Shown: in pieces, positions 19,303 through 27,035 of the stretch
Layout of the letters: each line of letters begins with the position of its first letter
Numbering within the stretch: position 1 is the stretch's first letter
Assembly: GCA_035699085.1 (NCBI GenBank)
Contig: DASSBG010000028.1
Span: forward strand, 62,001-126,000
DNA: 64,000 bases
Direction: 5' to 3'
Source of the DNA: DASSBG01 sp035699085
Lineage (GTDB): Bacteria; Pseudomonadota; Gammaproteobacteria; Xanthomonadales; Rhodanobacteraceae
The notes under the pieces: generated by a model
What the model was told of the DNA's origin: nothing
The model's database searches: none
Seen by the model: the letters and a program-made list of their open reading frames with translations, nothing else
Translations under genes and position numbers: made by a program

Positions 19303-19788
19303 TCAGTGCTGCGCGCCGGGCGGGTGGGCGTGGCCGTGCGCCAGTTCCTCGGGCGTCGCCTCGCGCACCTCGATCAGGTCGACCTCGAAAGTCACCGTTT
19401 GCCCCGCCAGCGGGTGGTTGGTATCGACATCGATGGTGCTCATCCCGACCTTGTGCACCGTCACCGGTCGCTGTCCGCCCTCGCGCAGCGACAGGCTGGT
19501 GGCCATGCCCGGCTTCAGCCGCGCCGGGTGCTGGAAATACTTTTTCGGCACGCGCTGGATCTGGTCGTCCCGGCGTTCGCCAAAGGCCTGCTCCGGAGTC
19601 AGCACGGCCTGGACATGGTCGCCAGCCTCGTGCTCGAGCAAGGCCTGCTCGAGTGCAGGGAACAGCATGCCGCGGCCAAGCAGCACGTACATCGGTACGC
19701 CGCGCCGTCGCGAATCGTCGGTGGTCTCGCCCGACTCGTCGACGACGCGGTAATGCAGCGCCACCACGCTGCCGTTGTCCGCTTTCAT
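19303..19788 (-). CDS. slyD: SlyD-like FKBP-type peptidyl-prolyl isomerase
   Basis: A 161-residue FKBP/SlyD chaperone. The isomerase half-domains flank an inserted chaperone flap (about 70-130; VLTPEQAFGERRDDQIQRVPKKYF), and the fold ends with NHPLAGQTVTFEVDLIEVREAT, the hallmark of the SlyD branch. The C-terminus (HGHAHPPGAQH) is short and has only three His, far less than the metal-binding tail of E. coli SlyD, so nickel storage is probably reduced. It is convergent with hutI across 40 bp, and its start at 19788 lies 10 bp after the stop codon of the THX gene, so they may share a transcript. Confidence 0.88.
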   Translation of the reverse strand: MKADNGSVVALHYRVVDESGETTDDSRRRGVPMYVLLGRGMLFPALEQALLEHEAGDHVQAVLTPEQAFGERRDDQIQRVPKKYFQHPARLKPGMATSLSLREGGQRPVTVHKVGMSTIDVDTNHPLAGQTVTFEVDLIEVREATPEELAHGHAHPPGAQH

Positions 19789-19798
19789 GCCGGCGCGA

Positions 19799-19945
19799 CT
19801 ACTTGCTGCGTGCCGACTTGCGCGCGGCCTTCTTCACCGCGGTACGCGGCAGCGCCGACGCCGGCTTGTCCGCGTGCGGACGCTTGTTGCCGTAGCTGCC
19901 GCTGTTGATCTTGCCGCGGCGGGTCTTGCGATCGCCCTTGCCCAT
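19799..19945 (-). CDS. 30S ribosomal protein THX
   Basis: A 48-residue, very basic protein beginning MGKGDRKTRRGKINSGSYG, which matches the bacterial THX family, a small peptide bound in the head of the 30S subunit. The rest is Lys/Arg/Ala-rich. The ATG at 19945 follows GGAGAG at good spacing, which settles the start and strand. In Thermus the homologue is even shorter; longer versions with a basic C-terminal tail are usual in proteobacteria. Confidence 0.85.
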   Translation of the reverse strand: MGKGDRKTRRGKINSGSYGNKRPHADKPASALPRTAVKKAARKSARSK

Positions 19946-20025
19946 CTGGACTCTCCACTGATTGATAAACGCGCCATGTTAGCAGCACGTGCCGGCGGAC
20001 TGCGTACCCGGCCGCCCGAGCGCCG

Positions 20026-20325
20026 TCAGCCGTTGGTTCGACTCTCCTTCACGTAGTGGCGGGCGCCGCTCGCATCGCTGTAGACGGCGACGAGCGTGCC
20101 GCTCGCCGGGTCGCTGCAGCGTTCGCCGGTGTCACGCCAGGAGGGATCAGGCGGACCGTCCAGCGGCGGCTTGTAACGCCAGCGCTCGAAGGCCACGCCG
20201 ATGGTCAGGACCAGCCCCGCGATCAGCACGTGCGGCAGGAAGAGCCAGTGCCCGCTGGCAAGCAACCACGCCGCGACCAGCAGCAGCGCCGCACCGAGCG
20301 CGCACAGACTCTGGCGCAGGCTCAC
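20026..20325 (-). CDS. Small two-helix membrane protein, unknown function
   Basis: A 99-residue protein with two predicted membrane helices (about 5-23 and 31-47) and a roughly 50-residue soluble tail. I do not recognise a family. Its ATG overlaps the stop codon of the YbjQ-family gene (ATGA), so the two are translated together and may work together. The tail is not Cys- or His-rich, so metal binding is not suggested. Confidence 0.65.
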   Translation of the reverse strand: MSLRQSLCALGAALLLVAAWLLASGHWLFLPHVLIAGLVLTIGVAFERWRYKPPLDGPPDPSWRDTGERCSDPASGTLVAVYSDASGARHYVKESRTNG

Positions 20326-20654
20326 CCGCCCTCAGCCTCGCGCTGCAGGACCACGGCGGTGCCGTAGGCGACGATTTCGCTCATGGTCTGTCCGATCTCG
20401 GACGAGTCGAAGCGCATCATCACGATGCCGTTGGCGCCCATCGCCGTGGCGTTGGCGATCAACCGGTCAGTCGCGTGGCGGCGCGCCTCCTCCAGCATCT
20501 GCGTGTATTCATGGATCTCGCCGCCGACCAGCGAGCGCAGCCCGGCCATGACGTTGCCGCCGATGCCGCGGCTGCGCACGACCACCCCGAAGGCCTGGCC
20601 CTTGACCTCGGTGACACGGTATCCGGGAACATTCTCGGTGGTAACGACGAGCAT
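20322..20654 (-). CDS. YbjQ-family (UPF0145) heavy-metal-binding-like protein
   Basis: A 110-residue cytosolic protein of the YbjQ/UPF0145 family (GQAFGVVVRSRGIGGNVMAGLRS, then ANAIGANG-like ATAMGANGIVMMRFDSS). The family forms pentameric rings; it has been called a heavy-metal-binding domain but its role is unproven. Length is typical. The ATG at 20654 is preceded by GGAG. It overlaps the downstream membrane protein gene by 4 bp. Confidence 0.88.
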   Translation of the reverse strand: MLVVTTENVPGYRVTEVKGQAFGVVVRSRGIGGNVMAGLRSLVGGEIHEYTQMLEEARRHATDRLIANATAMGANGIVMMRFDSSEIGQTMSEIVAYGTAVVLQREAEGG

Positions 20655-20728
20655 GGCGCATCTCCGCTGGCTTGGCGGAGTAACTATACGCGCGCCGGTG
20701 CCATGCGCATCGCGGCGGCCTGAACACG

Positions 20729-22045
20729 CTACATCGCCGGGGCGGCCATGGCGCCGGCCTGAGGCATGCTGCGCAGGGCGGCGACCGCGGCGGCGGCATT
20801 CACCTGCAGCATTCCATTCGACTCGATGCTGCTGCGAAGCAGCAGCCGGTGCAGGCCGTCCGCGTCCAGTTCGGGTGCGAGCGCAAGAAGCAATGCGACG
20901 ATGCCGCTCACGTGGGCGGCAGCCATCGACGACCCGGAGGTGAAATCGTAGTCACCGTTGGGCTGTGTGGTCAGGATGTCCCTGCCCGGCGCACTCACGA
21001 CCCCCGGCGGTGCGGGCGTGGCGCTGCTGGTGCGCACGACGATGACGCCGGGCGCGCTGTCGGGAAAGCCGTCGACATCGCCGTCCGGCGGCATGGCGGT
21101 GACCACGACCCGGCCCTCGCCCAGCAGTTGCGCCAGCAAGCTGGCAAGCAGCGGATCCGGCGGGCCGCCCAGGCTCAGGTTGATGATGCGCACCTTGGTG
21201 GCCAGGATGGCGGCCAGCGCCTTTGCCAGCGTGAAAGTGTTGCAGCGGGCGCCGGTACCCGCGCCCGCCGGATACCAGCAGGCCTTGTAGAGGTCCAGCG
21301 TGGCCTTGGGCGCGATGCCGACGATCCCCGCACCGTTGTTGCCGGTGGCGGCGATGATGCCGGCCACCTCGGTGCCGTGGCTGTCGCCCGCGAACGCTGC
21401 GCGGTCGTCGTCCACCAGGTTTCGCACGGCACCGATCCGCCCCCGCAGATCCGGGTGCGCGACGTCCGCGCCGGTGTCGACGACCGCGACGCGCACGCCG
21501 CCACCCTGCGTCAGCTCATGGGCGGTGGCCGCGTCGGTCGCGACGAAACCGCGTTGCAGGTCCGCATACGGATCGTTGTAATGACGCGGCGCACTGTCGG
21601 GCAGCGAGTACACGGAATAATCATGCAGCGGCTCGGCCAACCGGACCCGGGCGTCGCTCGCCAGTGCCTGCAGCAAGGCCTCCCTGCTCGTCCCCGGCGG
21701 CGGCTCCAGCACGATGCAATACAAATCCAGTGCGGTGATCGGCCAGCCGGCCACTTCGTGCCAGCCATAATCGCGGCGCAGCGCCGCCAGCGTCGACACC
21801 GCACGCTGCCCGGCCGCGTAATTCGGGCGCGGAGCGTAGGCAAACAGGGTGGAGCCGGCGCGCGTGGGCGGCGGCATGAGCGGGTTCGCAACAGCCAGCA
21901 CGATGTCGCGCCGGCTGTCCATGCCGGCCACGCTGGTCGGGCCCGCCACCCCGCCCGGGTCGGCAGCCAGTGTCCGTGGCGGCAGCTGCGCGCACGCTCC
22001 CAGCGACAAGGCCAGGGCGCCGGCAACCAGGTGGGTCCATCTCAT
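20729..22045 (-). CDS. Lipoprotein subtilisin-like serine protease (S8), third gene of the sigma operon
   Basis: A 438-residue protein with a signal peptide and lipobox LGAC (Cys18), so it is anchored to a membrane and faces the periplasm. Residues about 75-145 resemble an I9-type propeptide (…REALLQALASDARVRLAEPL). The catalytic triad is Asp190 (VAVVDTGAD), His223 (GDSHGTEVAG) and Ser373 (TSGSSMAAAHVSG). Where subtilisins carry the oxyanion-hole Asn (AAGN-G), this protein has TAMPPDGD, so that Asn appears to be absent. The ATG overlaps the anti-sigma stop codon by 4 bp, so the protease is the last cistron of a sigma/anti-sigma/protease operon. A role in processing the anti-sigma factor is inference. 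Confidence 0.88.
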   Translation of the reverse strand: MRWTHLVAGALALSLGACAQLPPRTLAADPGGVAGPTSVAGMDSRRDIVLAVANPLMPPPTRAGSTLFAYAPRPNYAAGQRAVSTLAALRRDYGWHEVAGWPITALDLYCIVLEPPPGTSREALLQALASDARVRLAEPLHDYSVYSLPDSAPRHYNDPYADLQRGFVATDAATAHELTQGGGVRVAVVDTGADVAHPDLRGRIGAVRNLVDDDRAAFAGDSHGTEVAGIIAATGNNGAGIVGIAPKATLDLYKACWYPAGAGTGARCNTFTLAKALAAILATKVRIINLSLGGPPDPLLASLLAQLLGEGRVVVTAMPPDGDVDGFPDSAPGVIVVRTSSATPAPPGVVSAPGRDILTTQPNGDYDFTSGSSMAAAHVSGIVALLLALAPELDADGLHRLLLRSSIESNGMLQVNAAAAVAALRSMPQAGAMAAPAM

Positions 22046-22677
22046 GGCGTGTTCGCGACGGGCTCGGCCAGGCGAATGCCGCGAGCGGCGCGCAACTGCT
22101 GCAGCAGGCGCTGCCGGGTGGCCTGCCCGTCGACGCCGACGACGGTGTAGGCACCGACGCTGTTGGGGCCGTCAACCACGCGCAGGCGCAACGTGTGCAA
22201 CAAGCTGTCCCAGTCGGCCAGCGTCAGGTCGGCAGCCGGCACCACCCGAATCGCGTCCGGCACAGCCGGGGCCGGCGGCTGGCTGAAGGTGCGGTACGGC
22301 GCCTTCGCCTCCTCCGACCACTGATTCATGCCGAGGACGCCAATGCCGATGGCCTGGACCAGCACCGCCGCGACCAGGGCGCGTACCAGCCAGCCGGCCG
22401 CACGCGGACGCGCCGGCGCTTCTTCGTGCAGCGGTGCGTCCAGGCGCGCCAGCAAGCGCTTGAATCCGGTTTCCGGGTTCACCTCGATATCCGGCGGCAG
22501 CGACAGTGCGTGCTGCAGGCGCCGCTGCTGCGCGAACTCATCGCGGCAAGCGTCACAGCGTTCCAGATGATCCATCAGCTGCCGGGTCTGGGCCGGCGAG
22601 GCGCCGCCCTGCACTACCCAGGGCATCGCGTCCCAGGCGCGGGCGCAGCTCCCGCAGGCATCTTTGCTCGTGATCAT
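22042..22677 (-). CDS. Membrane anti-sigma factor with zinc-finger and propeptide-like periplasmic domain
   Basis: A 211-residue protein. Residues 1-50 form a zf-HC2/ZAS domain (His37, Cys41, Cys44 in HLERCDACRDEF) that should bind the sigma factor in the cytosol. One membrane helix lies at about 96-118. The periplasmic part (119-211) ends with GQATRQRLLQQLRAARGIRLAEPV, which resembles residues 118-140 of the co-operonic subtilisin. The start at 22677 overlaps the sigma stop codon (ATGA); the longer frame to 22785 lies inside the sigma gene. Its 3' end overlaps the protease gene, again by 4 bp. Sequestering the ECF factor until a signal arrives is the family's known role. Confidence 0.85.
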   Translation of the reverse strand: MITSKDACGSCARAWDAMPWVVQGGASPAQTRQLMDHLERCDACRDEFAQQRRLQHALSLPPDIEVNPETGFKRLLARLDAPLHEEAPARPRAAGWLVRALVAAVLVQAIGIGVLGMNQWSEEAKAPYRTFSQPPAPAVPDAIRVVPAADLTLADWDSLLHTLRLRVVDGPNSVGAYTVVGVDGQATRQRLLQQLRAARGIRLAEPVANTP

Positions 22678-23252
22678 GGCGCGCTCTCCTCGCGGATCGG
22701 CGCGTTGCCAGCCAGCGACGGCAGGACATTGCGCAGCCGTACCCGCGCGTGGAACAGCCGGGCTTTCACCGTCCCCACCGGACACTGCATGATGGCCGCG
22801 ACATCATCCAAGCTGTGGCCGACGCCGTAGACCAGCTCGACCACCACCCGCTGGTCCAGCGACAGGTGCTCCAGCCCCTTGCCCAGCCAGTCGCGCAGCT
22901 CGCGATCCTCGTCCGGATCATGCGCCGGGACGCGCGCCTCGGGCACGCTGTCGTCGGCGACCGGTTCGTCGCCGTGCTGCCTCAGCGCCTTCAGCCCGCA
23001 GCGGTAGGCGATGCCCATGATCCAGGTCGAGACGCGGGAATCGCCATGAAAGCTGCCGGCTTTTTGCCAGGCGATCCAGAAGCAGTCGTTGACCACCTCC
23101 TCGATGACGTCGGCGCGCCGGGTCAACCGTGACAGGAAGCGGCACAGCCTGCCGTGGTAGCTCAGGTACAGCACCTCCAGCGCCTGACGGTCGCCCGCAG
23201 CCATGCGCTGGAGCAGCAGGCGGTCGGTGGCGTCGGACTCGCTATCGTTCAT
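22674..23252 (-). CDS. ECF-family RNA polymerase sigma factor
   Basis: A 192-residue group 4 sigma factor with region 2 (about 28-92; ADVIEEVVNDCFWIAW, GDSRVSTWIMGIAYR) and region 4 (about 128-178; LSLDQRVVVELVYGVGHSLDDVAAIM and GTVKARLFHARVRLR, the helix that reads the -35). It directs RNA polymerase to its own promoter class. It is the first gene of a sigma/anti-sigma/subtilisin operon with 4-bp overlaps. A candidate promoter, GCAACCTTT-N15-ACTCA, sits 39-67 bp upstream of its start and recurs ahead of four neighbouring operons, so autoregulation and control of those operons are inferred. Confidence 0.92.
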   Translation of the reverse strand: MNDSESDATDRLLLQRMAAGDRQALEVLYLSYHGRLCRFLSRLTRRADVIEEVVNDCFWIAWQKAGSFHGDSRVSTWIMGIAYRCGLKALRQHGDEPVADDSVPEARVPAHDPDEDRELRDWLGKGLEHLSLDQRVVVELVYGVGHSLDDVAAIMQCPVGTVKARLFHARVRLRNVLPSLAGNAPIREESAP

Positions 23253-23290
23253 GGGCCTTGCCGGGTGTCCGGTCGTGGTCGAATCATGCG

Positions 23291-23319
23291 TGAGTGCGTG
23301 GTGCCTGCGGAAAGGTTGC
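23291..23319 (-). promoter_or_regulatory. Putative ECF promoter of the sigma operon
   Basis: On the minus strand GCAACCTTT (23319-23311) is followed after 15 bp by ACTCA (23295-23291). The AAC core is typical of ECF -35 elements. The start of the sigma gene is 39 bp downstream of the -10-like box. It lies between the end of the cytochrome operon and the sigma gene, so the sigma operon can also be reached by read-through. Same spacing as at four other sites in this window. Confidence 0.75.
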
Positions 23320-23339
23320 CAGCGCCCGGAAAAAAACAG

Positions 23340-24191
23340 CTAGAAACTTCGCGAGATGGTGGCGACCCAGGGCGACGCCGCCAGCACGCCGCGGCGCCCG
23401 CCGGGGTCCAGGTCCGTGGCGATGCGCGCGATTTCGACCCGCCACGGTCCATTGCTCCACAGCAGGCCAGCCTGGCCATAGCGGTAGGGGCTATGGTCGC
23501 CGGCGCGGTGGTAGCCGCCGGCAGTGTCCGCTTTGTAGACATGGGCACTGGAGACGTAGCCCGTGGCTGGCCGCTGCGCGATGCCGAATCCGGCGGACAC
23601 ATACAAGTGGTGTGCCAGCGGCCAGCGGAAGCCGATATCAAGCGCCCCACGGACATCGCTGTCAATGGCGCCGATCGGGCGGAGGGCGGACAGCCCCAGT
23701 GTCAGCACGTCGCGATAGGTCCAGCCGAGGCTGGCTTCCCAGCGATCGTAGGCGCTCGAAGCGGCGCTGCCGGAATAACGGTAGTACAGCAGGCTGGCCC
23801 GCATCTGCCATGCCGGGTCCAGCGTCCAGTATCGCGACGCCTGGGCAATGGCTTCGGCGAGCCGCCCAGGCGAGCGCAGTTCCGCTCCGCCGGACAGGCT
23901 GAGCGACCAGCCGGCCGTGGTGTTCCAGGCAAGCGTTCCCTGCAGCACAGGCGTGGCAGGCGTGATCGCGATGCCGCGATCGATCAGCTGTGAGCTGAGA
24001 GCAGCCCCGCCCGTGACTTCGCCGGCCTGGGCGCGGAGGGGACCGCCGCTGCACAGCGCCAGCGTCGCCGCCAGCAGCACCCGTCGAGCGCCGGGAGCGG
24101 CGGGCCGGATCGCGAAGAAAAGCTGATGGCGCCTGCGCGGATGGGGTCGACATGACCGGTCCGTTGCAAAGAGGCGGCGAAGCTCCACCAT
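23340..24191 (-). CDS. Outer-membrane beta-barrel protein, putative
   Basis: A 283-residue exported protein. After a basic n-region of about 38 residues a hydrophobic stretch (VLLAATLALCSGG) ends in RAQA, a plausible signal peptidase I site. The mature part shows alternating, aromatic-rich strands of barrel type (WSLSLSGGAEL, MRASLLYYRYSG, LYVSAGFGIAQR, WRVEIARIAT) and ends in Phe, as outer-membrane proteins do. It resembles TorF-type putative porins, but I cannot assign a substrate. The ATG at 24191 (preceded by AGGTAG) makes the n-region unusually long; a non-ATG start further in is possible. It lies downstream of the cytochrome genes on the same strand and ends just ahead of the sigma promoter. 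Confidence 0.65.
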   Translation of the reverse strand: MVELRRLFATDRSCRPHPRRRHQLFFAIRPAAPGARRVLLAATLALCSGGPLRAQAGEVTGGAALSSQLIDRGIAITPATPVLQGTLAWNTTAGWSLSLSGGAELRSPGRLAEAIAQASRYWTLDPAWQMRASLLYYRYSGSAASSAYDRWEASLGWTYRDVLTLGLSALRPIGAIDSDVRGALDIGFRWPLAHHLYVSAGFGIAQRPATGYVSSAHVYKADTAGGYHRAGDHSPYRYGQAGLLWSNGPWRVEIARIATDLDPGGRRGVLAASPWVATISRSF

Positions 24192-24367
24192 GCTGTCTAC
24201 CTGTTTGGGCGCGAGAACGCGGCGCAGGACGTCGGCAGCGAACCCCGCTGCGGCAGCCGCCAGTACAGGTATTGTGCAGCATCAGGCGACGCGGTGGTGG
24301 CGAGCGGTTGGGCGGCACACCGCGAGCCGCTCGCATCGCCTACGGCGGCCGGAATTTCGGCGGTCGC

Positions 24368-24766
24368 TCAGCGCACCGTTTTCAGAAACGAGATCAGATC
24401 GTCCAGCTCCTGCGGATCGTTGATGCCGTCGAATTTCATCCGCGTACCGGGGTTCGCCGTCTTGGCGCGCTGCGACAGGTAGCTGCGCAGCTTGTCTTCG
24501 GTCCAGGTCCAGTGCGCCGTGCGCAAGGCGTCGGTGTAGTGGTAATCGGGCAGCGAGCCCGCCGGCCGGCCGACGATTCCGAACAGGCTGGGACCCTTCT
24601 TGTTGCGCCCCTTGCTGATGCTGTGGCACTCGGAGCATTCCGAACGGAACGCGTCCTTGCCGGCCGCGACGTCACCACCCCGGACCGTCCCGGGTAGCAC
24701 GCAGACGAGCAGCAGGCCGATGGCCGCGGCGAACGCGCCGGGCCTTGCCGACGATGGTCGAATCAC
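24368..24766 (-). CDS. Periplasmic class I cytochrome c
   Basis: A 132-residue exported monohaem cytochrome. A signal peptide (about 1-30) precedes GDVAAGKDAF and the haem site CSECH (Cys44, Cys47, His48); Met110 in TRMKF is the likely distal ligand. The layout is that of small soluble electron carriers of the c550/cytochrome c2 kind. It lies 21 bp downstream of the Cyc2-like porin-cytochrome gene and on the same strand as the cytochrome b561 gene, so it may shuttle electrons between the inner and outer membrane components. Confidence 0.92.
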   Translation of the reverse strand: MIRPSSARPGAFAAAIGLLLVCVLPGTVRGGDVAAGKDAFRSECSECHSISKGRNKKGPSLFGIVGRPAGSLPDYHYTDALRTAHWTWTEDKLRSYLSQRAKTANPGTRMKFDGINDPQELDDLISFLKTVR

Positions 24767-24787
24767 GCGCGTCTCCCTTGGCCGCTT

Positions 24788-26146
24788 CTAGAAGGCCACA
24801 CTGATGGAAACGGAAAACGCGTCCAGGTCATCGGCACTGGCCATCGGCGCGCCGGGCGGCGCGCCAAAGATGTTGCTGCTGGTGCCGTTGAAGCGCGAAA
24901 AACGAAACCAGGTGGCGGCAAGCTTCAGGTTGCCGTAACGGGCGATGGAGCCCTCCTTGCCGAACGGCACCCAGTACAGGCTGAGCAGGTTGCTGGTCGT
25001 GTGCGGTTCGGCGTAGGGCACGAAGCGCACCGCGTCCGGCGTTCCGTTGCTGTCCAGGTGCGAGAACGTGATGCCGTAGGTCTGGCGCCAGGTGTAACTG
25101 GCGCTGAGGATCTGGTCGCGTGCCGCGCCGTGCGCCTGCGCCAGCTGGCCCGCCGGGCCCAGCGGCCTGTTGCCGTAGTCCCGGCGCTCGTACACGTTGA
25201 CGTAGCTCAGCTGCACGATGTGCTCGCGGGTGCCAAGGTATTGGTAGGTAAGGTCGTAGCCGAGGTCGGTGATGTCGTCGGCCGGGACGCCGCGCGGCCG
25301 CTGGCGGCTGGTGGTGAGGGCCACCACGCCCGCCGAGAAGAAATGGCGCTTGAGGTCCTTCATCCAGGCAAAGCGGAAATAGCCGGTGTCGCCGAGCTTG
25401 CCCGGGTCGCCGGAGGCGCGGTAGCCGAGCGAGTCCTGCGCAGCCACCGATAACGCGCTGTAGGTGCCGATCTCGCCATACCAGTCGGAGTCGTAGACGC
25501 CGTAGAGCGTGGCGCCGATGACGCGGTTGGCCGGCGCGTTGGGGCTGGACAGGTTGAGCAGCGTCCCCGTGACGCCCGGCGGACCCAGGGTCGAGGCGCC
25601 GGGCAAGGCGCTGACGGGGTCCTGGAACCCCGGGCTGTTGTTGACGCTCACGCCCAGCGTCAGGTCCCGGCCAGCAAGTTGCAGACCCGGCGCGACAAAC
25701 CGCAGGTCGACGTGGGCCAGCCGCACCTTGTAGTTGCCGCCCCCGGTGTTGTCGGCGGCGACCTTGACGAAGGCGCCGATATGGTCGGTAAGGCGGCCGG
25801 CAAGATAGATGTCGGCCTCGGTCAGGCGCGATGTCACCTCGCCGCGGGCGGGGACGGTGTGGGTGGCGATCAGTTGCGCGGCCACCGGGATCGGCGGTCC
25901 GCTGCCATTGCTGTCGGTGTAGCCGGACAACTTGAAGCGCATGCCGTACGGCGTCAGGTTTGGGCCATTGGCGCCGCCGCCATAGGCGGTGGCGTGGCAG
26001 TCGGCGCAGACGGAACCGGTCTGCCGGGCGAAGGCCGGCGTGGCCTGCGCGGGCGCGCATGCCAGCAGCAGCAGCGCGAGGCCACCGCACCACATGGCCA
26101 ACGTGGAGCGGCCGGGAAAATTGGAACAGGTCGGGAACGGCAGCAT
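24788..26146 (-). CDS. Cyc2-like outer-membrane cytochrome-porin fusion
   Basis: A 452-residue protein with a signal peptide (to about AQA35), a single haem site right behind it in FARQTGSVCADCH (Cys47, Cys50, His51), and then a long beta-barrel ending in SVSISVAF. A short monohaem cytochrome fused ahead of a porin barrel, with FARQTG-x2-C-x2-CH and a following GMRFKLSGYT, is the layout of Cyc2, the outer-membrane iron oxidase of iron-oxidising bacteria; close relatives also occur in organisms not known to oxidise iron. The ATG at 26146 is set by AGGAGAG and the signal peptide; an ATG at 26206 would overlap the b561 stop codon. It sits between genes for cytochrome b561 and cytochrome c. The electron donor or acceptor is unknown. 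Confidence 0.8.
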   Translation of the reverse strand: MLPFPTCSNFPGRSTLAMWCGGLALLLLACAPAQATPAFARQTGSVCADCHATAYGGGANGPNLTPYGMRFKLSGYTDSNGSGPPIPVAAQLIATHTVPARGEVTSRLTEADIYLAGRLTDHIGAFVKVAADNTGGGNYKVRLAHVDLRFVAPGLQLAGRDLTLGVSVNNSPGFQDPVSALPGASTLGPPGVTGTLLNLSSPNAPANRVIGATLYGVYDSDWYGEIGTYSALSVAAQDSLGYRASGDPGKLGDTGYFRFAWMKDLKRHFFSAGVVALTTSRQRPRGVPADDITDLGYDLTYQYLGTREHIVQLSYVNVYERRDYGNRPLGPAGQLAQAHGAARDQILSASYTWRQTYGITFSHLDSNGTPDAVRFVPYAEPHTTSNLLSLYWVPFGKEGSIARYGNLKLAATWFRFSRFNGTSSNIFGAPPGAPMASADDLDAFSVSISVAF

Positions 26147-26202
26147 GGTCTCTCCTTGTCGCGGGGCGTTTCGGCCTTGGTGGGAAGAGGCGTGCGTGAT
26201 TG

Positions 26203-26817
26203 TCATTGCCGGCGCACCCGCAGCATGTCGCGCAGCACGTCGTCACGCAGGATGAAGTGGTGCCACAGCGCAGCCACCAGATGCAGCGAGGCCAAGCCAA
26301 GCAAAACCCAGGCGGCGGACCGGTGCCAGACCAGCAGCCGGTCCGCCAGATCGAAGCTCGGCTGGATCAGCGCCGGCAGTGTCAAGCCAAGCATGTGCAC
26401 CGGCTTGTCCTCGGCACTGCTGAGCGCCCAGCCGAGCATCGGCAAGGCCAGCAGCAACAGGTACAGCGCCAGGTGTACCGCCGTCGCCGCACCCCGCACC
26501 ACCCTCGACATGGCCGTGGCAAGCGGCAGGCGACGCCGGCGCAGCCGGGTACCGACGCGGATGCAGAACAGCGCCAGCACCGCCAGCCCGAAATGCCGGT
26601 GCGCCTCCAGCAGCGCCTGGCGGGCGGCGCGGCCATCGATCTGGGTACGAACAAGGATCAGCGTCGCCGCCAGCATCAGGCACAGCACGGTCAGCCAGTG
26701 CAGCACCACGACCATCCGCGGGCGGCGCACGGGCGCCGGCGCGTCAGTGCCGGCATCGGCGGCTGGAGCGGCAAAACCCGCGCCGCCAGCTGCCGCAGAT
26801 GTGTCCTCAGCCTGCAT
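26203..26817 (-). CDS. Cytochrome b561-family inner-membrane protein
   Basis: A 204-residue protein with four membrane helices after a 34-residue Ala-rich N-terminus. His40 (VVLHWLTV), His73/His75 (EAHRHFGL), His165 (VWHRSAAW) and His179 (LHLVAALWHH) are at the positions expected for two b-type haems of the CybB/YodB family, which exchanges electrons between the quinone pool and periplasmic partners. I start at the ATG at 26817; the frame reaches 26883. It is the first gene of the cytochrome operon (b561, Cyc2-like, cytochrome c, barrel) and lies 81 bp downstream of an ECF-type promoter motif. Confidence 0.85.
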   Translation of the reverse strand: MQAEDTSAAAGGAGFAAPAADAGTDAPAPVRRPRMVVVLHWLTVLCLMLAATLILVRTQIDGRAARQALLEAHRHFGLAVLALFCIRVGTRLRRRRLPLATAMSRVVRGAATAVHLALYLLLLALPMLGWALSSAEDKPVHMLGLTLPALIQPSFDLADRLLVWHRSAAWVLLGLASLHLVAALWHHFILRDDVLRDMLRVRRQ

Positions 26818-26897
26818 ATGCGATGCCCGTACCTGTAAGCAGTGACGGTGGTGCCGGCGCCACGCTCGTCTGCGCGCGGGCACGGCACGTCAGGCAA

Positions 26898-26926
26898 TAA
26901 GTGCCGCTTGCCGGGTGAAAGGTTGC
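26898..26926 (-). promoter_or_regulatory. Putative ECF promoter of the cytochrome operon
   Basis: On the minus strand GCAACCTTT (26926-26918) is followed after 15 bp by ACTTA (26902-26898), one base off the ACTCA of the other sites. It faces the b561 gene. Its -35 half forms a 10-bp inverted repeat (GAAAGGTTGC/GCAACCTTTC) with the plus-strand promoter 34 bp away. Confidence 0.65.
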
Positions 26927-26960
26927 GCTGCCGGCCACTGCCGGCGCCGCCTTCAGGCGG

Positions 26961-26989
26961 GCAACCTTTCGACCAGCCACCGGCACTCA
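26961..26989 (+). promoter_or_regulatory. Putative ECF promoter of the polysaccharide operon
   Basis: GCAACCTTT (26961-26969), 15 bp, then ACTCA (26985-26989), preceded by CCGGC. Transcription would start near 26997, about 40 bp ahead of the FdtA-like gene. The run of overlapping genes from there to 41820 has no other obvious promoter. Confidence 0.75.
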
Positions 26990-27035
26990 GGCTGTAGGCC
27001 ATTCAATCAATCGATGCAGCGCGCGGACCGACGCC

